Positions 18,869 to 26,251 of a DNA stretch of 55,700 bases are shown in pieces. This stretch comes from Paenibacillus alvei (GTDB lineage: Bacteria > Bacillota > Bacilli > Paenibacillales > NBRC-103111): positions 1-55,700 of the forward strand of contig CAMCVV010000010.1 of assembly GCA_945881905.1 (NCBI GenBank), given 5' to 3'. Position 1 is the stretch's first letter. Each line of letters begins with the position of its first letter. The translations under genes and the position numbers were made by a program. The notes beneath the pieces are model-generated. The model did not search any database. It was not told the origin of the DNA and worked only from the letters and a program-made list of their open reading frames with translations.

Positions 18869-19187
18869 TTCTCTCCACCTCCGTAAGATTTTCATGATAC
18901 TTTTGCAATGATTTTGCAAAACCTTCATCTAACACAGCTAAAATAACACTCGCCTCTTTACCAACACTTCGTCCTAACTCACTTTTGCTACATATTTCTA
19001 ACAGCGTAGCACCATAAAACTCGCATTTATTTTGAAATTTCTTACGCGTGTGAGCTGAAGCATCATTAGCGATCAGAACGAGTTTAGCTTGATTAGAGCG
19101 AATCATTTTGAATGTGTTCTCATCTCCTAGAGCTAACTTACCTGCACGCATGGCCATTCCTAATGTTAACAGGAATTTACTCTTCAC
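18858..19187 (-). CDS. ylxQ: L7Ae-family RNA-binding protein YlxQ
   Basis: A 109-residue kink-turn-binding protein of the L7Ae/L30e family ([53 protein letters not shown]). It overlaps ylxR by 11 bases at its start and infB by 11 bases at its end, forming the nusA–ylxR–ylxQ–infB group conserved in Firmicutes. Members bind structured RNA, and a ribosome or RNase P link has been proposed; the exact role is not settled. Confidence 0.92.
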   Translation of the reverse strand: MKSKFLLTLGMAMRAGKLALGDENTFKMIRSNQAKLVLIANDASAHTRKKFQNKCEFYGATLLEICSKSELGRSVGKEASVILAVLDEGFAKSLQKYHENLTEVERIDE

Positions 19188-19491
19188 TTTGCATCACTTC
19201 TTTACTAGAATTGAATTCTACTTCGACTTGAGTGAAATCTCGTTCGAGTTGGTCGTATATTTCTATGCTTACGCTTTGTTTCAATGCTCGATCGAGAGCT
19301 TTAGATTTCTTCGCTAGTTTGAAACAACTTAGCTTGCCACATAAGTATGCTCCCCGACCTGATCTCTTGCCCTTGAGGTCGATCATGACTTCGTTTTCTG
19401 GAGTTTTCACAATACGAATTAATTCTTTTTTAGCTAACATGTGTTGACAAGCCACACATTTACGAAGAGGAATTTTCCTTGTTTTCATCAT
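19177..19491 (-). CDS. rnpM: YlxR/RnpM RNA-binding protein
   Basis: A 104-residue YlxR-family protein with the conserved RKCVACQHMLAKKELIRIV segment, the GRGAYLCGKLSCF block and SKALDRALKQ. In B. subtilis, YlxR has been reported to bind RNase P RNA and modulate its activity (now called RnpM). It lies between nusA and ylxQ, with an 11-base overlap with ylxQ. AAAGGTGAAC precedes two adjacent ATG codons, and either could be used. Confidence 0.9.
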   Translation of the reverse strand: MMKTRKIPLRKCVACQHMLAKKELIRIVKTPENEVMIDLKGKRSGRGAYLCGKLSCFKLAKKSKALDRALKQSVSIEIYDQLERDFTQVEVEFNSSKEVMQSEE

Positions 19492-19501
19492 TGTTCACCT
19501 T

Positions 19502-20593
19502 TTATACAAGTGTAGAATCAGTTGTAGGATCGATATATGTCTTGGCTCGACCAAATTCTTGTTCTGCTTGCGATTCACTCTTGATGTCGATTTTCCATCC
19601 AGTCAATTTTGCAGCGAGTCTTGCATTTTGACCCTTGATCCCTATGGCTAAGGAAAGTTGGTAGTCGGGTACAATCACGCGAGCTATTTTCTCATCTGGT
19701 AAAATTACAACTTCTATGACTTTAGATGGACTTAATGAATTGGCTATATAATCTTCGGTACGATCCATCCAACGCACGATATCGATTTTCTCTCCTCGTA
19801 ACTCGTTGACGATGGTTTGCACACGTATCCCTTTGGGTCCGACACAAGAACCTACAGGATCAACTTCTGGATTACGTGAATGCACAGCTACTTTAGAACG
19901 ATAACCTGCTTCACGTGCTACAGAACGAATTTCCACAACACCATCAAATATTTCAGGAACTTCAAGTTCGAACAATCGCTTGAGGAGCCCTGGGTGAGTA
20001 CGAGATAAATTAATTTGAGGGCCTTTTGTTGTATTCTCAACTTTAGTAATAAATGCTATCACACGATCCCCTTGCTTGTAGCGGTCCGTGGGCATGAGTT
20101 CGTTAATTGGCAATACAGCTTCGACTTTACCGATATCGATATATACATTTCGTTGATCTTGTCTTTGGAAGATCCCATTGACGATGTCTTCTTCACGCTC
20201 AATAAATGTGTTATAAATTAATCCGCGCTCTGCTTCACGTATGCGCTGTGTAACTACTTGTTTGGCTGTCTGTGCCGCAATTCGCCCAAAATCCCTAGGT
20301 GTTACTTCGATTTCAACAATATCGTTGATTTGATAATTGGCATTGATTTGTCTCGCTGCATCAACGGATAGTTCTAATCGCACATCAAGAACATCTTCGA
20401 CAACATTTTTGCGCGCGTAAACTTTGATCATGCCTGTGTGTCGGTTGATGTCTACTCGTACGTTTTGTGCAGTATTAAAATTCCGCTTGTAACTAGATAT
20501 CATCGCTGCTTCAATTGCATCAATCAATAAATCTTTGGAGATGCCTTTCTCTCTTTCAATTTCTGTTAGCGCGTCAATAAAGTCCGTATTCAT
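19502..20593 (-). CDS. nusA: Transcription termination/antitermination factor NusA
   Basis: A 363-residue RNA polymerase-binding factor promoting pausing and intrinsic termination. Order of domains: N-terminal polymerase-binding domain (FIDALTEIEREKGISKDLLIDAIEAAMISSYKRNF), S1 domain (GIFQRQDQRNVYIDIGKVEAVLP), KH1 (VDPVGSCVGPKGIRVQTIVNELRGEKIDIV), KH2 (LAIGIKGQNARLAAKLTGWKIDI). It lacks the acidic C-terminal repeats of proteobacterial NusA, as is normal in Bacilli. AGGAGG precedes the ATG. It lies 36 bases after rimP. Confidence 0.97.
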   Translation of the reverse strand: MNTDFIDALTEIEREKGISKDLLIDAIEAAMISSYKRNFNTAQNVRVDINRHTGMIKVYARKNVVEDVLDVRLELSVDAARQINANYQINDIVEIEVTPRDFGRIAAQTAKQVVTQRIREAERGLIYNTFIEREEDIVNGIFQRQDQRNVYIDIGKVEAVLPINELMPTDRYKQGDRVIAFITKVENTTKGPQINLSRTHPGLLKRLFELEVPEIFDGVVEIRSVAREAGYRSKVAVHSRNPEVDPVGSCVGPKGIRVQTIVNELRGEKIDIVRWMDRTEDYIANSLSPSKVIEVVILPDEKIARVIVPDYQLSLAIGIKGQNARLAAKLTGWKIDIKSESQAEQEFGRAKTYIDPTTDSTLV

Positions 20594-20629
20594 TTGAAAT
20601 TAATTCCTCCTCTCATGCATAACGAAACA

Positions 20630-21100
20630 TTAAAACTGAATAGCTAGCCGTGCACTGGCTACTTTGCCATATGGAATCACTGATGTTTTCTTCCCACATA
20701 TCATTTCGAGTGATTCTCCATCAAATAGAGAAAGCATTCCTTCGAATTCTTTGTTTCCATCAATCGGTTCGTATGTGGTGATAAACACATATTGGTTTGT
20801 AGCTTTGTGAAAATCCTCGAGTTTTTTGAGAGGGCGTTCTGCACCCGGTGATGACACTTCAAGAAAGTAGGCTTGTTCGATTGGGTCCTCTGCATCTAAT
20901 TGCTCACTAAGGAATTCACTGACTCTGCTGCAATCTTCAATGTCGATCCCTTGTTCTTTGTCTATATAAACACGAAGGAACCAGTTATTCCCTTCTTTGA
21001 CGTATTCCACATCAATAAGCTCAAATCCATGCAAGTTAAGAAAATCATGCAATAGTTTCTCTACAATGTTATGAATTGCAAGTGAATGACTTGCGCTCAT
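20630..21100 (-). CDS. rimP: Ribosome maturation factor RimP
   Basis: A 156-residue 30S assembly factor. It has the N-terminal alpha/beta domain (LLHDFLNLHGFELIDVEYVKEGNNWFLRVYIDKEQGIDIEDCS) and a C-terminal SH3-like domain, joined at SSPGAERPL. The start is the ATG at 21098-21100, directly after GGGGAGGG; the longer frame has no site. It is the first gene of the nusA–infB transcription unit. In Bacillus it directly follows polC; here the accessory island lies between them. Confidence 0.95.
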   Translation of the reverse strand: MSASHSLAIHNIVEKLLHDFLNLHGFELIDVEYVKEGNNWFLRVYIDKEQGIDIEDCSRVSEFLSEQLDAEDPIEQAYFLEVSSPGAERPLKKLEDFHKATNQYVFITTYEPIDGNKEFEGMLSLFDGESLEMICGKKTSVIPYGKVASARLAIQF

Positions 21101-21196
21101 ATATTCCCTCCCCAAAATTAGTGCTCCATTCATAAATACATGAAAGATCAGGATGCTCATTTAACATGAAATACCCAAAATGCCATATTAAAATGT

Positions 21197-21220
21197 AAAG
21201 AGTGGGTTTCCCCACTCTTT
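21197..21220 (-). promoter_or_regulatory. Perfect hairpin in the rimP–nusA leader
   Basis: AAAGAGTGGG and CCCACTCTTT form a 10-base-pair stem with a four-base loop. On the minus strand it is followed by a short interrupted T-tract (CTTTACATTTT). It lies about 30 bases after the predicted transcription start and about 97 bases before the rimP ATG. It may be an attenuator of the operon or a terminator for readthrough from the sugar-acid operon. Confidence 0.6.
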
Positions 21221-21257
21221 GATCCTACAACCGTTATCCCGAAAATCTCCAAAACTT

Positions 21258-21287
21258 AGTATATCATAGATACATGATCTATGTCTA
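21258..21287 (-). promoter_or_regulatory. Sigma-A-type promoter of the rimP–nusA–infB operon
   Basis: On the minus strand TAGACA (21282-21287) and TATACT (21258-21263) are separated by 18 bases, each one mismatch from consensus. It would drive the whole translation/transcription operon independently of the upstream island. Confidence 0.6.
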
Positions 21288-21507
21288 CTCTTTCTGTGTT
21301 ATTGAGAACTTGAATGTGAAGCTACCCATGATTCGATCAAGTCATGTTTTTCTAGGGTCCAGGTTATTAATTATTTAATAAAATTAATATTTAATAACAC
21401 TAATCTCATTATCTTTAACGAGTTACTTTTGGATAAATGGATACACCATCTCCAAGTCAATTAGATAGAAAACAGTGACCGAGATGATGAGTTTTGTGTT
21501 CATCAAA
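21288..21507. other. Non-coding gap between the uxaC remnant and the rimP promoter
   Basis: This is the upstream half of the roughly 400-base gap between rimP and the uxaC remnant; the other half holds the rimP promoter and leader hairpin. No credible coding frame is seen. It contains an AT-rich stretch with an inverted repeat, GTTATTAA (21363-21370) and TTAATAAC (21391-21398), which may be a weak terminator or simple drift. No transposase remnant or target-site duplication is visible, so the junction gives no clue to how the island arrived. Confidence 0.6.
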
Positions 21508-22455
21508 TCACTGCTCTTCATCTGGGTATTCCCCTTGCTCTACCCATTCACCGATAAGGTTACACAGGATTCGGCGGAAATATTCGCGCCGCGTATAGGA
21601 TAAGAAACTGCGGGAATCTGTAAGCATTCCTACGAATGGACTTAATAATCCTACATCGGCATGTGTTCTCATTTGAACAAGCATGCCTTCTTTGGTATCG
21701 TTGAACCACCATGCAGAACCGAGCTGTATTTTACCTGCTGTAGCGCTGCTTTGGAAGTTGCCGATCCATGTACCGATGTTGTGATGTTGAGTCGGGTCCC
21801 ACTTGTGCGAACATCCGAGAATTGTTGTTGCGCGAAGCATTCATGTGGTATTGCATGACCCCTCCTCGCGATGCATAGGGCACATCATCGAGCGCATGCT
21901 CAGATACGCGACAACCGATCTCGTGGAAATTGCTTATACGCTGTTCGAGTGCAGCTTGTAAATCGGTAAACTAATGGATTGAGATGCCACTTACTGCGGC
22001 AAGCTTGTGAATCCAGTCCTTGAAGCCTGAACGGTTGATTTCGATGCTTTTGTCTGGTCGAAATGAAGGTAAGACATGAACAAAAAAAGATTCATCTGCT
22101 TGTAACTTGCGATGATAGATCAGGTTATCTATCGGATCATCAGAGGTACATATGGTTTCTACATGTGAGCTCAAGAAGAAATCACATGCTCGCCCAAATC
22201 ACTGAAATCACCGGTGATGTAGTGTTCGTCTATGCCATGTGCACGCATCAATCTCCATTTGTAATGATCCCCATATAACCAGATGGCAGTAAGATTCGGG
22301 TAAGACTTGTTCTCGTATATTTCTTGAGGGCTCAAATGACAATGATAATCGATAATGGGTAACGGCTTGACATAACGGTGGAATAGTTTGATTGCTGTCG
22401 CGTTGGTTAACAGAAAGTGATCATCTAAGAATGGTCGTACCATCGAACTCATCAA
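21508..22455 (-). pseudogene. uxaC: Glucuronate isomerase (UxaC) remnant
   Basis: UxaC converts glucuronate to fructuronate, and galacturonate to tagaturonate. Its pieces are recognisable in order. The N-terminus (22171-22455) has [16 protein letters not shown] and [20 protein letters not shown] second frame from 22174 has SDDPIDNL and SFRPDKSIEI. A third part has [35 protein letters not shown] and, after a further frame change, [30 protein letters not shown] and [13 protein letters not shown]. Damage: about 70 codons deleted with a frameshift near 22172; an in-frame TAG at 21971-21973; a large deletion between VPYA and GVMQ; a frameshift near 21830; and loss of the last 20 or so residues. 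The intact gene is about 1.4 kb; 0.95 kb remains. It was the last gene of the larA-like operon. Confidence 0.93.
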
Positions 22456-22494
22456 CTATTCATGATATGTATGGTGGAACGATCGAACATTTCC

Positions 22495-23265
22495 TTATAT
22501 GGTTATGGCACCAAATCCTCCATCCACGCGAAGAAATGTCCCTGTGACAAATCCTGACGCGCGCTCAGATGCTAGGTATACTGCAGCTCCTTGTAATTCT
22601 TCGGGTTTTCCGAAACGATTCATGGGTGTATGGCTCATGATCTGCGCAATTCGTTCTTCAGAGAGGATTTTTTTGTTCTGCTCTGCTGGAAAGAAACCAG
22701 GAATAATGCCATTGACACGAATCTGATAAGGCGCGAATTCACGTGCAAGATATTGCGTCAGCGAATTCACACCTGCTTTGGATACTGAATAAGTTAACAC
22801 GCGTGAGAGTGGAGGGCCCGAGGAAACCGAGGATATATTAATGATGCTTCCGCCTGTTCCTTGTTCGATCATTTGTTTACTAAATACTTGACATGAAAGT
22901 AAGATGCTCAAGAGATTGACATCCATAATCTCGTCCCATTCTTCTTCAGTAATCTCGAAGAACGGTGTTGCACTATTCTTGCCGGGACAGTTCATCAGGA
23001 TGTCCACTTGGCCAGACCAAGCGAGAATCTCTGAACAGATTCTAAACACATCTTGCTTCTTGGTTGCATCTGCTTGAAATGCTTTCGCTTCGTACCCGCT
23101 TTGTTGTAAGTGCGTTACGACTTCAGCTGCAGTCTGGACATTTCGGCCGACGATGGCTACTTGTGCTCCATGTGCTCCGAGTGCTTCTGCCATGACTGAT
23201 CCGAGGGTACTGTTTCCTCCGATCAATACTGCTGTTTTGCCTGTTAAATCAAACAATGATCGCAT
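22495..23265 (-). CDS. uxuB: SDR oxidoreductase, probable D-mannonate oxidoreductase / fructuronate reductase
   Basis: A 256-residue classical short-chain dehydrogenase. It has the cofactor motif GGNSTLGS, catalytic Ser146, Tyr159 and Lys163 (YSVSK), and the C-terminal VDGGFGAITI. The region PGFFPAEQNKKIL … HTPMNRFGKPEEL … FVTG resembles the SDR-type mannonate oxidoreductases (UxuB) rather than gluconate 5-dehydrogenases; this is judged by memory of the family. The predicted reaction is NADH-dependent reduction of fructuronate to D-mannonate. The ATG at 23263-23265 follows TAGGAG, which contains the gntK stop. It lies 12 bases after gntK and 40 bases before the uxaC remnant, supporting a hexuronate role. 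Substrate is inferred. Confidence 0.72.
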   Translation of the reverse strand: MRSLFDLTGKTAVLIGGNSTLGSVMAEALGAHGAQVAIVGRNVQTAAEVVTHLQQSGYEAKAFQADATKKQDVFRICSEILAWSGQVDILMNCPGKNSATPFFEITEEEWDEIMDVNLLSILLSCQVFSKQMIEQGTGGSIINISSVSSGPPLSRVLTYSVSKAGVNSLTQYLAREFAPYQIRVNGIIPGFFPAEQNKKILSEERIAQIMSHTPMNRFGKPEELQGAAVYLASERASGFVTGTFLRVDGGFGAITI

Positions 23266-23277
23266 CTTCAAGTGCTC

Positions 23278-24813
23278 CTAACTGTTATTTTTTTGAAATG
23301 CACTGATTCTTGCGAACGGTTCTACCAATTGAGTATATACGTCTGTATACATCGCATATAATTCATCATATATGATTTGATTCGCAGGATGCGGAACATG
23401 TTGATCGGTAATCTCGGACCAATTCTCTGCAGCTTCAAGCGATGGAAGATCACCTAGCGCATACAATCCAAGAGCTGCAGCACCTAATGCGGAGCTTTCG
23501 ATGGAATTCGGTACAGAAAGTCGTGTACCTAAGATATCTGCGAGTGTTTGTCGCCAAAATGGAGAGCGTGCGAAGCCACCAGAAGCTCTAATCTCAAGTG
23601 GTTTCCCTGTAGTGAATTGAACAGATTCTGCCACGGATCGGATGGCATATCCGATTCCTTCGAGCACAGCGCGGATCATGTGTTTCTTCCCATGCGCAAG
23701 TGACAGTCCGAAGAACACACCGCGCACATCAGCATTCCAATACGGTGCTCGTTCACCAGCAAAGAGTGGCAGTACGATCAGACCCCCTGATCCTGCAGGT
23801 ACATCGCGAGCAAGCGCAGTCAAGCGTTCGTAAGGGTCTATGCCCGCTATTCGTGCTTCCTCTGCTTCTTGAGTAGCTAGTTCGTCTCTGACCCAACGAA
23901 ACAGGATGCCACCGTTATTGATCGCACCTCCGATCACCCACCGATCTTCAGTCAGCGCATAACAAAACGTACGTTCAAGTGGATCTGTAGTCGGTTCATG
24001 AACCATGGCTCGCACAGCGCCACTTGAACCAATCGAAACCGCGAATGTATCTGAGCGGACAGCACCTACACCGACATTGGCTAGCACGCCATCAGACGCA
24101 CCAATGACGACTGGCGTATGAATAGATAAGCCCAGTTGATCAGCCCAAGTGCGCTCGATACCTTGGAGGATATGTGTTGTTGGAACAAGTGTTGACAGTT
24201 GCTCCGGGGCTATTCCTGCTGCAGTAAGTGAAGGCATATACCAATCCCGATCTCGTAATGCATACAACCCAGTCGCGCTAGCGATGGATTGATCGATAAC
24301 AAACACGTTACACCAGTGATAGGTGATAAATTCCTTGATACTGACGAATTTATACGTGCGCATATACAGATCAGGACGCTGCTCTCGTAACCACATCAAC
24401 TTAAGTAAGGGTGACATGGGATGCACAGGTGTTCCTGTTGCTCTGTAGATCGCATGTGCATCATGTTGCTCTTGCAGTTTCAAGACATAGGCAGCGCTTC
24501 GATTATCCGCCCATGTCAGGCATGGCGTAAGCGCTATCCCTTCTCGATCAAGTGCAATTAAGCTATGCATTGCTGAGCTGAGTGAAACACAGCGAATATC
24601 GAGGTGTGAGAGGGAAGCTTGTGACATCGCTCGATGTACAGCTGACGAAGCAGATCGAAGAATCTCGTAAGGATCTTGCTCTGCTCGATCAGGTGCTGGT
24701 GTATGTAATGGATATTCGATGGCGGAGGATGCATGGATCCTTCCTTCTTTGTCAATCACAGCTACTTTCGTGCTTGTCGTACCGATGTCAACTGCAACGA
24801 CATATCGATTCAT
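23278..24813 (-). CDS. gntK: Gluconokinase, FGGY family
   Basis: ATP-dependent phosphorylation of D-gluconate to 6-phosphogluconate. The 511-residue protein has the FGGY layout of two actin-like domains. Motifs shared with Bacillus GntK are VAVDIGTTSTK, SLSSAMHSLIALD, TPCLTWADNRS, TGTPVHPMSPL, VIGASDGVLANVGVGA, FCYALTEDRWVIGG, NNGGILFRW, LFAGERAPYWN and ASGGFARSPFWRQ. These favour gluconate over xylulose, glycerol or ribulose, although FGGY specificity can mislead. The ATG overlaps the larA-like stop as ATGA, so both are co-translated. GC content is visibly higher than in the flanking housekeeping genes. No gluconate permease (gntP) is next to it. Confidence 0.88.
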   Translation of the reverse strand: MNRYVVAVDIGTTSTKVAVIDKEGRIHASSAIEYPLHTPAPDRAEQDPYEILRSASSAVHRAMSQASLSHLDIRCVSLSSAMHSLIALDREGIALTPCLTWADNRSAAYVLKLQEQHDAHAIYRATGTPVHPMSPLLKLMWLREQRPDLYMRTYKFVSIKEFITYHWCNVFVIDQSIASATGLYALRDRDWYMPSLTAAGIAPEQLSTLVPTTHILQGIERTWADQLGLSIHTPVVIGASDGVLANVGVGAVRSDTFAVSIGSSGAVRAMVHEPTTDPLERTFCYALTEDRWVIGGAINNGGILFRWVRDELATQEAEEARIAGIDPYERLTALARDVPAGSGGLIVLPLFAGERAPYWNADVRGVFFGLSLAHGKKHMIRAVLEGIGYAIRSVAESVQFTTGKPLEIRASGGFARSPFWRQTLADILGTRLSVPNSIESSALGAAALGLYALGDLPSLEAAENWSEITDQHVPHPANQIIYDELYAMYTDVYTQLVEPFARISAFQKNNS

Positions 24814-26084
24814 CTTGGAATATTCCCTTCTTGATTAAATGTCCACGTGTACGGTTCGGATATGATCTCCATATCTGAACGATGACGTATTTCCTCGCGC
24901 AGAGGTAATGAGATTTCTATCTCTCCTAAGTGCAACGTATCGCGAATCCGAACTAAGCGACATTGATGGAAATCTAAGATATTACTTGTTTTTACAGCAG
25001 CTTTGATAGCAAGCTCTGCACTTTCTAACGTCATGGGTACTTTGGTCGGTGCGCACACCGTTGACGTCAGTCCATTTACATATGTAGCCATATAGTCCAT
25101 CTGATCGACTAATTGTCGCGTAGTGAAATCCGCTGCACCAACACCATTCGTATTTCCTTTGGATTGTGGAGTGACATCGAGTACGACGATCTTGTTGACA
25201 TCAGGTCCACCTGAAGCATATGGCGTCGGATATCTTCCAGTAATATTGGGATCCATTCCGTCCCCACTGATGTTTTTCCCGATGTAATCAACGACAAGTA
25301 CATCGATTTGTTCAAAAAGTAGTTTAGGCATGCGCTGTTTAGCTATTTGTTGCAAGATCACTTCGCGTTCATAGATATGTTGAGCCGGTATGACCTCGAT
25401 AAGACAAGTCTGATCATATGCATTTTCAATGGCAGCGACACCGAATACAATGGGTAATTTCTGAATTAACAAGGAAGCCATTTGTGGAACGAATTCAGCC
25501 ATGTGTCTAAAACCAAGCTGATGACAAGCTTCTGCTCCTTTTTGCTTACCAAGCCCGATAGCGATCATTTTCATGATGCCACTTTCGATCGGTCCACGAA
25601 ATGCTGTATGCGGTTTCACGCGATTGATGACGATAATGGCATCTGCTTGCGAAGCAATCTCATCGACATATACAGGTAATCCGTTTCGTAAGCGATCGAT
25701 TTCGATGACATTCAGCGACGATTCGATGCGAACCCCCATCGTCTCTTCATCAATCCCTAAATGGTTCAATACGTCGATTTGGCCTTCTGCTGTTGCACCA
25801 CCATGGCTACCCATACATGGAACGATGAATGGATGTGCGCCTTGTGCTTTCACAGCTTCAATTACGGTTTTCGTCATCTCAGCGATGTTCGCAATACCTC
25901 GACTACCGACCGCAATCGCTACTCGTTGTCCCACATGAATCTGATCGATCGCACCTGGTTTGTCTAATTCTGAACGCAGAACGTGTATGGGGTCTGTTAA
26001 TTGGGATCTATCAAAATGTTGTCGAATACGTACCATCGCGGGAAGCGGTATCGGCTGAAGCATATTTCTGATGATATCACTCAC
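24810..26084 (-). CDS. LarA-superfamily nickel-dependent 2-hydroxyacid racemase/epimerase, possible mannonate–gluconate 2-epimerase
   Basis: A 424-residue DUF2088/LarA-superfamily protein. Known members are lactate racemase and homologues that racemise or epimerise C2 of other 2-hydroxy acids using a nickel-pincer nucleotide (NPN). Candidate active-site residues are His94 (GSHGG), His159 (KPHT), Lys172 (GIMKM) and His188 (EACHQ). Their spacings of 65, 13 and 16 resemble those of L. plantarum LarA His108, His174, Lys184 and His200 (66, 10, 16; from memory), where the lysine tethers NPN. The start is GTG at 26082-26084, with AAAGGAG upstream; the longer frame runs into the promoter and operator. 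It is the first gene of the gluconokinase–SDR–uxaC operon. Together these suggest D-mannonate to D-gluconate epimerisation. Substrate is inferred; larB, larC and larE are not in the window. Confidence 0.75.
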   Translation of the reverse strand: MSDIIRNMLQPIPLPAMVRIRQHFDRSQLTDPIHVLRSELDKPGAIDQIHVGQRVAIAVGSRGIANIAEMTKTVIEAVKAQGAHPFIVPCMGSHGGATAEGQIDVLNHLGIDEETMGVRIESSLNVIEIDRLRNGLPVYVDEIASQADAIIVINRVKPHTAFRGPIESGIMKMIAIGLGKQKGAEACHQLGFRHMAEFVPQMASLLIQKLPIVFGVAAIENAYDQTCLIEVIPAQHIYEREVILQQIAKQRMPKLLFEQIDVLVVDYIGKNISGDGMDPNITGRYPTPYASGGPDVNKIVVLDVTPQSKGNTNGVGAADFTTRQLVDQMDYMATYVNGLTSTVCAPTKVPMTLESAELAIKAAVKTSNILDFHQCRLVRIRDTLHLGEIEISLPLREEIRHRSDMEIISEPYTWTFNQEGNIPR

Positions 26085-26103
26085 GAATAGCAGCTCCTTT
26101 CGT

Positions 26104-26133
26104 TTGTTAACAACGTTGTTATTATGATATAAT
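26104..26133 (+). promoter_or_regulatory. Promoter of the LacI-family regulator
   Basis: TTGTTA (26104-26109) and a perfect TATAAT (26128-26133) are separated by 18 bases. The spacer contains the palindromic operator, so the regulator would repress itself. A CATAAT element on the opposite strand (26121-26126) may belong to the divergent larA-like operon promoter. Confidence 0.6.
26108..26121. promoter_or_regulatory. LacI-family operator palindrome
   Basis: TAACAACGTTGTTA is a perfect 14-base palindrome with the central CG typical of LacI-family operators. It lies in the 167-base divergent region, 24 bases upstream of the larA-like GTG and inside the regulator's promoter, so one site could control both directions. 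Confidence 0.75.
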
Positions 26134-26251
26134 CTTATCATCATACCTTGAGAAACCTTAAATTTCAATGTATTTTATGTATATTCATACGATGAGGAAT
26201 ACGTGGCATTACTGATTGAAGCAGACGTTCATAGATGAAGGAGAATACTAG

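Noticed and set aside
22171-22455. A separate small protein with a YHCHLSP metal motif
   Set aside because: It is the N-terminal part of UxaC, and the following fragments continue the same protein after deletions and frameshifts.
22495-23265. Gluconate 5-dehydrogenase or 3-oxoacyl-ACP reductase
   Set aside because: The PGFFPAEQN … HTPMNRFG region and the uxaC/gntK context fit mannonate oxidoreductase better, although substrate remains unproven.
23278-24813. Xylulokinase or glycerol kinase
   Set aside because: The motif set (SAMHS, TPCLTWADNRS, TGTPVHPM, FCYALTEDRWVIGG) is closest to Bacillus gluconokinase, and the operon context is sugar acids.
26085-26168. Upstream extension of the LarA-like coding region by 28 codons
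   Set aside because: The extension runs through the promoter and operator, and AAAGGAG sits in front of the GTG at 26084.
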